25,404 bases of DNA, taken from contig JAEZCB010000118.1 in the NCBI GenBank assembly GCA_023412755.1, positions 1 to 25,404 of the forward strand, given 5' to 3'. The notes beneath the pieces are model-generated. The model searched no databases, had not been told where the DNA came from, and saw nothing but the letters and a program-made list of their open reading frames with translations. Within the stretch, counting starts at the first letter, position 1; the number at the start of each line of letters is the position of its first letter. This stretch comes from Bacteroidota bacterium. Its GTDB lineage: Bacteria > Bacteroidota > Bacteroidia > Flavobacteriales_F > PHOS-HE28. This document shows positions 1 through 6,796 of the stretch, piece by piece. A program made the translations under genes and the position numbers.

Positions 1-192
1 GATCAATTCCTTACCAAACGCCTTAGCGAACTCCAGTTCAACGAACCTATCGTGGTCTCACCGGAGGCACTTCTGGAGGACGCGCACAAGATCTTCAAGG
101 ATCGCAATGTGGATACGCTTAGAGTAAGCGAGGATGGCCGCCAACTGGGCATGCTGGATATCCAGGACCTTTTGAAGGCCACGGCCGGCTAG
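1..192 (+). CDS. kdsD: C-terminal part of a CBS-domain protein, probable arabinose-5-phosphate isomerase (KdsD/KpsF type)
   Basis: Only the last 63 residues are present; the gene enters from the left edge in frame 1 and stops with TAG at 190-192. The visible part is a CBS half-repeat: a stretch like VVSPEALLEDAHKIFKDRNV, then VDTLRVSEDGRQLGMLDIQD and LLKA at the end. This is how KdsD/KpsF/GutQ sugar-phosphate isomerases end (SIS domain followed by two CBS domains). KdsD converts ribulose-5-phosphate to arabinose-5-phosphate for Kdo (LPS core) synthesis. The SIS domain lies outside the window, so the assignment leans on the next gene, 12 bases downstream, which is a KdsC-like phosphatase; kdsD-kdsC adjacency is well known. 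Other CBS proteins (for example IMP dehydrogenase-like or transporter-associated) cannot be excluded from this fragment alone. Confidence 0.6.
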   Translation, partial: DQFLTKRLSELQFNEPIVVSPEALLEDAHKIFKDRNVDTLRVSEDGRQLGMLDIQDLLKATAG

Positions 193-204
193 TAACTTGC
201 GGGG

Positions 205-885
205 ATGGAGTATCTGAAGGCCTTTGCCGCGCTGGGAACCCGATTTCTGCGTCCGCCGGATGTTCTGCAACGCAACCTTGGCCAGATAAAGGCACTTCTT
301 TTCGATTGGGATGGGGTCTTCAACGATGGCTGGCGCGATGCCAATGGCGGCAGCCCCTTCAGCGAGGTGGGCAGCATGGGGGTGAACCTCTTGCGCTTCG
401 CCTTGTGGCAGCGGGAAAAGCAGCGGGTGCCCTGCGGCGTTATCACCGGGCAACAGAACAGCCTGGCAGAACGCTTCACCGAGCGGGAAAAGTTCAACGA
501 CCTGTTCATGGGTTTCACCAACAAACCCGCGGCATTCGATGAATTCCTCCGGCGGCATTCGCTGGACGCCAGGCAGGTGGCCTTCTTCTTCGATGATATC
601 CTGGATCTGCCCATCGCACGCCGTTGCGGCTTCCGCGTGATGATCAGAAGGCGCAACAGCCCTCTGTTCGAGAACCACGTGGTGGCCAAGGGCGATGCGG
701 ACCTGCTCACGCATTTCAGCGGTGGGGAGAACGGGCTTCGGGAGGCTTGTGAACTGATGCTCGGCCTGGTGGGAAGAGCCGATGATGTGATCGAACACCG
801 GGTGCGCTACAGTGACCTGTACCAGGAATACCTGGCCGATCGGGCACTTGTGGAACGGGAGGTGGTGAGCAACAACCGCCAATGA
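205..885 (+). CDS. HAD-superfamily phosphatase, KdsC-like (Kdo-8-phosphate phosphatase family)
   Basis: This 226-residue cytosolic protein shows the four HAD motifs. Motif I is DWDGVFND with nucleophile D34 and acid/base D36; motif II is GVITGQ with T81; motif III is K107 in TNKPAAF; motif IV is FFFDDILDLPIA with D130/D131. The motif spacing leaves no room for a large C1 cap, as in KdsC (C0 cap, tetrameric), which dephosphorylates Kdo-8-phosphate. It follows the probable kdsD by 12 bases, so the two are likely co-transcribed. Two things differ from textbook KdsC: about 28 residues precede motif I, and a C-terminal tail with charged segments makes the protein longer than the usual 170-190 residues. 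Motif I also has W instead of V and F-N instead of L-T. A related acylneuraminate or other HAD phosphatase is therefore possible. The ATG at 205 is the first start compatible with the family. Confidence 0.75.
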   Translation: MEYLKAFAALGTRFLRPPDVLQRNLGQIKALLFDWDGVFNDGWRDANGGSPFSEVGSMGVNLLRFALWQREKQRVPCGVITGQQNSLAERFTEREKFNDLFMGFTNKPAAFDEFLRRHSLDARQVAFFFDDILDLPIARRCGFRVMIRRRNSPLFENHVVAKGDADLLTHFSGGENGLREACELMLGLVGRADDVIEHRVRYSDLYQEYLADRALVEREVVSNNRQ

Positions 886-917
886 TCTTATTGTCACTGG
901 CATGCTGATCCGTTGAG

Positions 918-954
918 TTCCGCGTTCCATAAGGATGGCCAACGGAACGGGGAA
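918..954 (+). terminator. Imperfect hairpin between the HAD gene and the GWxTD gene
   Basis: An 11-base arm (918-928, TTCCGCGTTCC) pairs with 944-954 (GGAACGGGGAA) with one mismatch and a 15-base loop. No U-run follows, so it is at best a weak terminator; it may be chance. Confidence 0.25.
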
Positions 955-982
955 CGGTGGATGTCCGCCAACCCGATCCGCC

Positions 983-990
983 TAAATTTG
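983..990 (+). promoter_or_regulatory. TAAATTTG, match to the Bacteroidota -7 promoter box
   Basis: The octamer TAAATTTG fits the consensus TAnnTTTG and ends 5 bases before the ATG at 996. No TTG is visible at the expected 17-23 base distance upstream. If it is used, the transcript would have almost no leader. This may be chance. Confidence 0.3.
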
Positions 991-995
991 TGGAT

Positions 996-2459
996 ATGAA
1001 GCCCCTCCTGCGCCAGCTCATCCTTTCTTCCTTGGTCTTCTATTCAGCGCTTTCCGCACATGCGGCGGTCGATGTGGTGGTGGAGAGCAAGGTGTTCCAC
1101 GTTCCGGGCGGAGAGCCGCGCGTGGAAGTGAACATGGCCTTCCTTGCCGGCAGCATGGTGATCGGCATGGATGAACGCGGCTTCCATCGTGCACGTGTGG
1201 AAGCCACCACCATCATTGAACGGGATGGTGCGGTGGTGACATTCTCCAAAGCGGAGGTACTTGGAGAGGAGCGGTTGGACAGCCTGCCAACGGATCTTGT
1301 TCACCAGGAATATTTCCGGCTGCCACCAGGCGATTATGAACTTTCCGTGGAAGTGAAGGACCTCAATTCGGCCACGGAAGCCACCACCCGCTACCATGCA
1401 CCGTTGGCCGTGGGTGCCCGGGGTGAAGGGATCGTTATCTCCGAATTGATGCTCGCACAAAGCATCGATCCCTCCGAGGAGCCACATGCGAAATTCGGAT
1501 ACCAGGTGGTGCCGCTGATAAGCGATTATTTTCCAAGGGAGCTGAAACAATTGAACTTCTATGCGGAGGTGTATGGAACGGACGAGGCTTTCGGTAACGA
1601 CAGCCTCTACCTGCTCACCTACCAGCTGGAGAACTTTGAAAAGGGAGGTGTTTTCGGTTCATACAAAAAGAATATTCGTGCCAAGGCGAGACCGGTGGAA
1701 CCGGTATTCGCACAGTTCGATATCTCCGAACTTCCCTCGGGCAACTATCTGCTGTCCGTGGAGGTGCGGGACAAAAAAGGTGAATTAAAAGCGCGGCGCG
1801 AACAATTCATGCAGCGAAACAACCCCATGCCGCGCAACTATGATCCACTGGCCTTGAACAAGGTGGACATCAGCAACACCTTCGTGGATCGCTATACTGA
1901 CAGGGATACGTTGGCCGAATACGTCAATTCGCTCTCGCCGATCGCCGATCCTTTGGAACGCAAGATCATCCAGGACCGCTGGCAGGACCGCGATATGGAG
2001 CACATGAAGCGTTTTCTGTACACCTTCTGGTCCAACAGAAACCCCGCCGATCCCGAGGGAGCCTGGCAAACATACCAGGAGCAGGTGGTTAAGGTGAACA
2101 AACTCTTCAGCTGCCGGATCCTGAAAGGATATGAGACCGATCGCGGCCGTGTTTACCTCCAATATGGTGCTCCAAACACCATGATGGACCGGTTGAATGA
2201 ACCGGGTACCCTCCCCTATTCCATCTGGCACTACTACCGCGCCGGCAGATACAGCAACAAGCGATTCGTATTCTACCAGCCGGACCTGGCCAATTATTGC
2301 ATGCAACTGCTGCACAGCGAAGTACCGGGAGAGATCCAGAATCCGCAATGGAATAACATCCTCCATATGCGCAACGTGGCGATGCCGGGTGTGCAGGGCC
2401 GTGATCCGGGCACACTGGAAAGCGACCGCGTAAGGGAATTCTACAACGATCCGCGTTGA
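996..2459 (+). CDS. GWxTD domain-containing exported protein
   Basis: This is a 487-residue protein counted from the ATG at 996. A longer reading from GTG at 957 is open, but 996 places a normal signal peptide (MKPLLRQ, hydrophobic ILSSLVFYSA, cleavage after AHA at about residue 23) at the N-terminus. The middle is beta-rich, with repeated Y-x-L-x-V-E-V-strand patterns typical of Ig-like folds. Near the C-terminus is GYETDRGRVYLQYG (residues 378-391), the signature of the GWxTD domain, here with Y in place of W. The family is widespread in Bacteroidota, exported, and has no firmly established biochemical role that I know of. It is followed 40 bases later by a glycosyltransferase gene on the same strand, so envelope or surface biogenesis is a reasonable guess. 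No lipobox cysteine is seen after the signal peptide. Confidence 0.85.
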   Translation: MKPLLRQLILSSLVFYSALSAHAAVDVVVESKVFHVPGGEPRVEVNMAFLAGSMVIGMDERGFHRARVEATTIIERDGAVVTFSKAEVLGEERLDSLPTDLVHQEYFRLPPGDYELSVEVKDLNSATEATTRYHAPLAVGARGEGIVISELMLAQSIDPSEEPHAKFGYQVVPLISDYFPRELKQLNFYAEVYGTDEAFGNDSLYLLTYQLENFEKGGVFGSYKKNIRAKARPVEPVFAQFDISELPSGNYLLSVEVRDKKGELKARREQFMQRNNPMPRNYDPLALNKVDISNTFVDRYTDRDTLAEYVNSLSPIADPLERKIIQDRWQDRDMEHMKRFLYTFWSNRNPADPEGAWQTYQEQVVKVNKLFSCRILKGYETDRGRVYLQYGAPNTMMDRLNEPGTLPYSIWHYYRAGRYSNKRFVFYQPDLANYCMQLLHSEVPGEIQNPQWNNILHMRNVAMPGVQGRDPGTLESDRVREFYNDPR

Positions 2460-2499
2460 GCGAGCATTGGGGCCGCACCTGTGCCCATCTTTGGCCCTG

Positions 2500-3582
2500 A
2501 TGCGAACGGCGGTCGTGATCCTTAATTGGAACGGCAGAAAGTGGATGGAGTCATTCCTGCCCATCGTACTTGCCCATACCAATGATGCGGACATCATTGT
2601 GGCGGATAACGCCAGCACTGATGATTCGGTGGAGTGGCTAAGGCAGGCCCATCCAGAGGTGGGCGTGATCCAGCTTGAGGAGAATCTCGGATTCGCCGGT
2701 GGTTACAATGAAGCGTTGGCCCGGCTGGACCATGATCTCTTCCTCCTGCTCAACAGCGATGTGGAAGTGACCCCCGGGTGGCTCAAAAAGTTGAAGGAAC
2801 ACATCATCCAACATCCCCGCATGGCCGCCTGCCAGCCAAAGATCCGCAGCTACAGGGAGCGGCAGAGGCTGGAACATGCCGGAGCCGCCGGTGGCTTCAT
2901 CGATAGGAATGGGTATCCCTTCTGCAGGGGCAGGATCTTCGAGGTTACCGAAGTGGACGAAGGTCAGTATGATGGTTCGGCCGAAGTATTCTGGGCCACT
3001 GGGGCATGCCTGCTGATCAGAAGAGAGGCCTTCAATGAGGTGGATGGTTTCGATCCGGCGCTCTTCGCACATATGGAAGAGATCGATCTATGCTGGCGCC
3101 TCCGGAGAAGAGGCTGGACGATCGGTTATACCAGCGCTGCATTGGTGTACCATGCAGGCGGCGGTGCCCTGGGATATGGGAGCCCGCGAAAGACCTATTT
3201 GAATTTCCGGAACAGCTTGATCGTGCTCACAAAGAATCTTCGCCGTCCGCGATGGCAGGCGGGTCTGATCCGAAGGTTGGTCCTGGATGGTTTCGCAGCG
3301 ATCAAATTCTTGTTGGAGGGACATGGCGCGCATAGCTGGCAGGTATTCCGCGCTCATTGGGCTTTCTTCCTGCGTCTGCCTCACGTGCTTGATCAACGGC
3401 GTAAGCTGCTGCTGCAGGAACAGGGGCCTGATCTAACAGGCATGTACCACAGGAGCATCGCCTTCGACCGGTTCATCCTGGGCTGGAAACGATTCACACA
3501 GCTGGACCGGTCCGCCTTTGAGCGGCATGCCAGAGCAGGTAACGCACGGCCAGAGAATAGCCCTGCGCCCCAAGCCCCATGA
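2500..3582 (+). CDS. Family 2 glycosyltransferase (rhamnosyltransferase-like)
   Basis: A 360-residue GT-A fold glycosyltransferase. The start at ATG 2500 gives the classic N-terminus MRTAVVILNWNGRKWMESFL; an upstream TTG at 2467 would add an unnatural 11 residues. Conserved elements in order: VVILNWNG nucleotide-binding strand (residues 4-11), IIVADNASTDDS, ENLGFAGGYNEAL, the metal-binding LLLNSD (N85-S-D87), FWATGACLLIRREAF, and the acceptor-side FAHMEEIDLCWRLRRRGW (about 189-206). This matches the subgroup that includes dTDP-rhamnosyltransferases; it would transfer a sugar to a lipid- or polysaccharide-linked acceptor on the cytosolic face of the membrane. The actual sugar cannot be read from sequence. 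The last 27-28 codons overlap aroQ on the other strand by 89 bases, and this tail (ERHARAGNARPENSPAPQAP) looks unstructured and non-conserved. Confidence 0.88.
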   Translation: MRTAVVILNWNGRKWMESFLPIVLAHTNDADIIVADNASTDDSVEWLRQAHPEVGVIQLEENLGFAGGYNEALARLDHDLFLLLNSDVEVTPGWLKKLKEHIIQHPRMAACQPKIRSYRERQRLEHAGAAGGFIDRNGYPFCRGRIFEVTEVDEGQYDGSAEVFWATGACLLIRREAFNEVDGFDPALFAHMEEIDLCWRLRRRGWTIGYTSAALVYHAGGGALGYGSPRKTYLNFRNSLIVLTKNLRRPRWQAGLIRRLVLDGFAAIKFLLEGHGAHSWQVFRAHWAFFLRLPHVLDQRRKLLLQEQGPDLTGMYHRSIAFDRFILGWKRFTQLDRSAFERHARAGNARPENSPAPQAP

Positions 3583-3946
3583 TAGAGCCTGCGCATACGC
3601 CGCCGATCAGGGATACGTGGCGGAATGGTTCCCGCGCAAGCAGGTTGGTCAAATGGACCTCCACCACGGGCACATCCACAGCGGCTATGGCATCCCGGAT
3701 GGCCACCGAAGTGTGCGAATAGCCGCCGGCATTTATCACTATGCCCTGCATTTTCCCGGCCGCCTGCTGAATGGCGTTAACGATGGGACCTTCATCATTG
3801 GTACGAACCTCCTCCAATTCCGCTTCGGGAAAAGCGTCGCGGAGTGAGACCATGATATCATCCATGGTACGATCGCCGTAAATGGACGGTTCACGTACAC
3901 CCACCATGTTCAGGTTGGGGCCATTGATCACAAGGATGCGTTGCAT
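3494..3946 (-). CDS. aroQ: 3-dehydroquinate dehydratase, type II
   Basis: A 150-residue enzyme of the shikimate pathway that dehydrates 3-dehydroquinate to 3-dehydroshikimate in the cytosol. All type II hallmarks are seen: NGPNLNMVGVREPSIYG with catalytic R18 and Y23, INAGGYSHTSVAIRDAI with N72 and H78, EVHLTN with H98, and AREPFRHVS with R109, followed by the GLGxxGYxLA end motif. The start is taken as ATG 3946 (MQRILVINGPN); a TTG at 3961 would add five residues. About 12-15 extra residues at the C-terminus (LLWHAAQRRTGPAV) exceed the usual length. It is divergent from xerD with about 100 bases between, an arrangement I believe recurs in Bacteroidota, and it overlaps the glycosyltransferase gene tail-to-tail by 89 bases. 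Confidence 0.95.
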   Translation of the reverse strand: MQRILVINGPNLNMVGVREPSIYGDRTMDDIMVSLRDAFPEAELEEVRTNDEGPIVNAIQQAAGKMQGIVINAGGYSHTSVAIRDAIAAVDVPVVEVHLTNLLAREPFRHVSLIGGVCAGSIMGLGAQGYSLAVRYLLWHAAQRRTGPAV

Positions 3947-4046
3947 GTTGCGGCTGCCCAAAGTTGATCAAGATCCAACAATGAATGGTGCATCATGCGC
4001 CGGAAACCAGATGGGATAGGTTGGATCTGGTCTGGACCTTTGGGCC

Positions 4047-4952
4047 ATGCGGTGGGATGTGGCCCTAGCCGAATTCCGTATGCACCTGAAGCTGGAGCGA
4101 TCATTGAGCGATCGTACGGTACAGGCATACCTCAGCGACCTGGAGAAACTCCGGGACCATGCCATAGCCCGCACACCTCCAATACCTCCCGATGGCCTGG
4201 AACAGGAGGAACTGCAGGCTTTCATCACCACCATCGCCAAAAAAGGTCTCGCGGCCTCGAGCCAGGCACGGCTCATAAGCGCATTGCGTGTCTTCCACCG
4301 CATGCTGCTTCGCGAAAAGGCGATCGCGGTGGACCCAACAGAACTGATAGAAGCGCCAAGGCTTGGGAGAAAATTACCGGTCTTCCTTACCGTGCAGGAG
4401 ATCGAGGCGATGGCGCAGGTGATCGACATGTCCAAGGCAATGGCGCACCGTGACAAGGCCATTCTGGAAACACTTTATGGTTGCGGGCTGCGGGTGAGCG
4501 AGTTGTGTGGACTCCGTTTATCGTGCCTGCATTTCGACGAAGGATTCATTCGCGTGGTGGGCAAGGGCGATAAGGAAAGGCTTGTGCCCATTGGACCGGA
4601 CGCCATGAAAGCGATCAAGCTCTACCGGGATCATGAACGGGTGCACCTGCCCTTGATGCCCAAGGTCCAGGATATCGTCTTCCTCAACCGGCGCGGTGGT
4701 CAGCTTTCCCGCATGTCCGTTTTCAATATCGTGAAGGAACTCGCTGCACGCGCCGGGATCCGAAAAACGATCGGTCCGCACACATTCAGGCATTCATTCG
4801 CCACACATCTGGTGGAGGGTGGCGCGGACCTGCGTGCGGTGCAGGAAATGCTGGGCCATGCCAGTATAACCACCACGGAGATCTATACCCATCTGGACAG
4901 GGAATACCTGCGCAGCAACATCATGCGTTTCCACCCGCGGGCGCGCATCTGA
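4047..4952 (+). CDS. xerD: Site-specific tyrosine recombinase XerD
   Basis: A 301-residue tyrosine recombinase of Xer length. The N-terminal core-binding (SAM-like) domain covers about residues 1-100 (LSDRTVQAYLSDLEKL). The catalytic domain carries the full set: R149 in GLRVSEL, K173 in GKGDKERLVP, H245 and R248 in HTFRHSFATHL, H271 in LGHASITTTEIYTH and nucleophile Y280. XerD works with a second Xer subunit at dif to resolve chromosome dimers during segregation; the GKGDKERLVPIG and HTFRHSFATHLVEGGADLR stretches favour chromosomal XerC/D over integrases. No integron, phage or transposon genes are adjacent, which also supports the housekeeping role. It ends 2 bases before the stop of the convergent secreted-protein gene; no terminator is visible there. 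Confidence 0.93.
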   Translation: MRWDVALAEFRMHLKLERSLSDRTVQAYLSDLEKLRDHAIARTPPIPPDGLEQEELQAFITTIAKKGLAASSQARLISALRVFHRMLLREKAIAVDPTELIEAPRLGRKLPVFLTVQEIEAMAQVIDMSKAMAHRDKAILETLYGCGLRVSELCGLRLSCLHFDEGFIRVVGKGDKERLVPIGPDAMKAIKLYRDHERVHLPLMPKVQDIVFLNRRGGQLSRMSVFNIVKELAARAGIRKTIGPHTFRHSFATHLVEGGADLRAVQEMLGHASITTTEIYTHLDREYLRSNIMRFHPRARI

Positions 4953-4954
4953 AC

Positions 4955-5695
4955 CTACTGGACCACCACCACCCGCTTGCCGCCCAGGTAAACGCCAGGT
5001 GCGGCGTTGGAACCCACGGGCCGGCCGAGCACATCCACGTATGGCCGCGGATCATTGGAGCGTATCTCCTCAAATTCGTACACATCGGTGGAGAATGAGG
5101 CACAAGTGGAGCCAACGATCCGTATCTCATCCAGGACCCAGGCGCCATCGCCAGCGGAGTCGTAAGGCTGCATCTTCAGTTGGAAGGTGGCGTGTGGTGC
5201 GCCCGGTGGGAACGGAAGACAGTCTAGCCCGGTGATCACGGTCTCCGTGAAATTCTGATCTATCATGGCATCCGATATCTCCATCATGGGCTCCATGGGA
5301 CTACGGGCGAAGGATACCTTAAGCCGTTGTGGACCGGCCGCCGTACGTGTATGCCGGATGATGATGCTATCCACCTGCATCGGTGTGGTGGCGATCCCTG
5401 AGAGCATGGCATAGCTGCCATTTTCGGGGAATACGGGCCAATCGTATGAATGGATCACCGTGCTTCCATTGCCACCGGGATAAGGGCAGGTGCTGGTGCC
5501 GATCCAAATACTATTGGTGCCAAAGAAGCCAGAGGATGAATTCTCGGGCAGGTTGCACGCCGCACAGCCCTGCTCGCACATGATCATGCTCGCGCAACCC
5601 ATGTTCATCCATTTATAGGTGATCGTTTGCGCATCCACCACCGAAGTGATCGAAAGTGTACAAATGATCGATGCTGTTAGTAGCTGTGTTCTCAT
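4955..5695 (-). CDS. Secreted protein with short T9SS-like C-terminal tail
   Basis: A 246-residue protein counted from ATG 5695, where a signal peptide begins (MRTQLLTASIICTLSITSVV, cleavage after DA before QTITY). An in-frame TTG/ATG-type extension to 5713 adds only six residues. The mature N-terminus is Cys-rich (CASMIMCEQGCAAC-like spacing), followed by a beta-rich body with WVLDEIRIVGS, reminiscent of a jelly-roll/carbohydrate-binding fold. The end has DVLGRPVGSNAAPGVYLGG followed by KRVVVVQ, which resembles the type A sorting tail of T9SS substrates (D-x-x-GR-x-V ... PGVY-x-x-x-G), although it is much shorter than a full 80-residue CTD. Function is not recognised. It lies 55 bases downstream of the unknown protein gene on the same strand. 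Confidence 0.8.
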   Translation of the reverse strand: MRTQLLTASIICTLSITSVVDAQTITYKWMNMGCASMIMCEQGCAACNLPENSSSGFFGTNSIWIGTSTCPYPGGNGSTVIHSYDWPVFPENGSYAMLSGIATTPMQVDSIIIRHTRTAAGPQRLKVSFARSPMEPMMEISDAMIDQNFTETVITGLDCLPFPPGAPHATFQLKMQPYDSAGDGAWVLDEIRIVGSTCASFSTDVYEFEEIRSNDPRPYVDVLGRPVGSNAAPGVYLGGKRVVVVQ

Positions 5696-5721
5696 GTGAA
5701 GGTGAAGGCCCATGCCTTTCG

Positions 5722-5750
5722 CCCCTTCTTACGAGATCATGTAAAAGGGG
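5722..5750 (-). terminator. Small hairpin between two minus-strand genes
   Basis: CCCCTTCTTAC (5722-5732) and GTAAAAGGGG (5741-5750) pair with one bulged base around an 8-base loop. It begins immediately after the TAA of the upstream minus-strand gene, which suits a terminator or mRNA-end structure, but no U-tract follows on the minus strand. Confidence 0.3.
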
Positions 5751-6791
5751 TTACACCGTTGCGGATGTGCCGCGCAGCAAATGCTCCATATGGGCCTTTA
5801 ATAAAGCTCCCATGCTGCCACGATGCGCGCGCATCGCATGGCCATGTGTCCGCTCCAGGTCCTGCGCCAGGTGCTCAACATGTTCCGGCGGTGCTATGGG
5901 ATCACCATCCATGATCGCCAGCAATTCCTCCAGCTGCCGTTCCGCATGCTTGTACCGCTTGCGCAACAGGGCTCGCTCCTCATTCCGGTATTGCTCCGCC
6001 GTTTCGGCACCTATCACCTGTTGGGCCAGCTGCACATAGGGCAGGTTCTCCTTGTAGAACTGTGGCAGATAGATCCGCCCCCTCCCTTCATAACACTGCT
6101 GATCGAAATCGATCGCGCGAAGCCGGTATTGCACCTGATCGAGATCGTGGATCACGTCCACCACGAAGTTGTATGCACGCATATCACCCAGCAAACGGGT
6201 GAAGCACCGCTCGTTGAACTTCACGAATTCCTTGCTCAACCGCACCTTGTTCAGTTCCCCACCATGCTTCACCGGTTCCTTGATGAACACATCTCCAGGT
6301 ACACCAATGATGTGCTCCTCCACGATGGTATTGTCCACACAATAGTAGTTGATCCGGCTTGGCGAGAGCATATGTTCCAGTTCCAGTCCATAGATCCGGC
6401 TGGCATCCGCCTGCTTGATGTAGAAGTAATCGTGATTCTCGTTGATCGTGTTGAGGATCTTGATCCGGAACGGTTGTGAATTGCCATAGGCGCAGAAATC
6501 GATCCGATCCACGATGAGATGGTCGAAGTGCCTGCCGTCCGCGATCAACAATTGGTAGGTGTCCACGAGCCGCTCGTGGATCTCCTCCATTTCGGCCGGC
6601 CTGAACAAAACGGTGTTCCAAAGCGTTTCCCGGCCCAGCGTGTCGAACACAGGCACAACACCCTCATACCGCCGCAGATCGGCGTATGTGATGGGAAGGG
6701 CCCCTTCTCTTCCATGGCGCCCGAGGTAATCCCGAAGCGCCGATCGGATGGGAAAAAGTGGCTTCTTGTTCTGGATGAAGTTGTGCTCCAT
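5751..6791 (-). CDS. Conserved-looking protein of unknown function, coupled to the M1-type peptidase
   Basis: A 346-residue soluble protein without signal peptide or membrane segment. The start at ATG 6791 lies 5 bases after the stop codon of the upstream peptidase gene (same strand), so the two are almost certainly one operon with translational coupling; a longer open frame runs up to 7052 but only inside the peptidase gene. I do not recognise the family. Visible features: D203-MRAY-N208, a D-x4-N pattern like the catalytic loop of kinase-fold enzymes, followed about 20 residues later by AIDFDQQ (D228, D230), comparable to a metal-binding DFG-type aspartate; upstream are IIGVPGDVFIKEPVKHGGEL and K111/E157 in strand-like segments. 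The C-terminal third (about 265-346) is helical and charged (ERALLRKRYKHAERQLEEL). A phosphotransferase-like fold is only a suggestion; no function is claimed. Confidence 0.8.
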   Translation of the reverse strand: MEHNFIQNKKPLFPIRSALRDYLGRHGREGALPITYADLRRYEGVVPVFDTLGRETLWNTVLFRPAEMEEIHERLVDTYQLLIADGRHFDHLIVDRIDFCAYGNSQPFRIKILNTINENHDYFYIKQADASRIYGLELEHMLSPSRINYYCVDNTIVEEHIIGVPGDVFIKEPVKHGGELNKVRLSKEFVKFNERCFTRLLGDMRAYNFVVDVIHDLDQVQYRLRAIDFDQQCYEGRGRIYLPQFYKENLPYVQLAQQVIGAETAEQYRNEERALLRKRYKHAERQLEELLAIMDGDPIAPPEHVEHLAQDLERTHGHAMRAHRGSMGALLKAHMEHLLRGTSATV

Positions 6792-6796
6792 CAGGT

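Noticed and set aside
58..942. A 294-codon minus-strand open frame across the KdsD/HAD genes
   Set aside because: It covers two genes with clear family motifs on the plus strand, and its own product has no recognisable domain.
4035..4042. GACCTTTG as a promoter box of xerD
   Set aside because: The first base deviates from TAnnTTTG and the only nearby TTG is 11 bases away, too close; not enough to call a promoter.
4047..4952. Tyrosine recombinase as a sign of a mobile element or integron
   Set aside because: Length and motifs fit housekeeping XerD, it sits beside aroQ, and no attachment sites, phage genes or repeats flank it.
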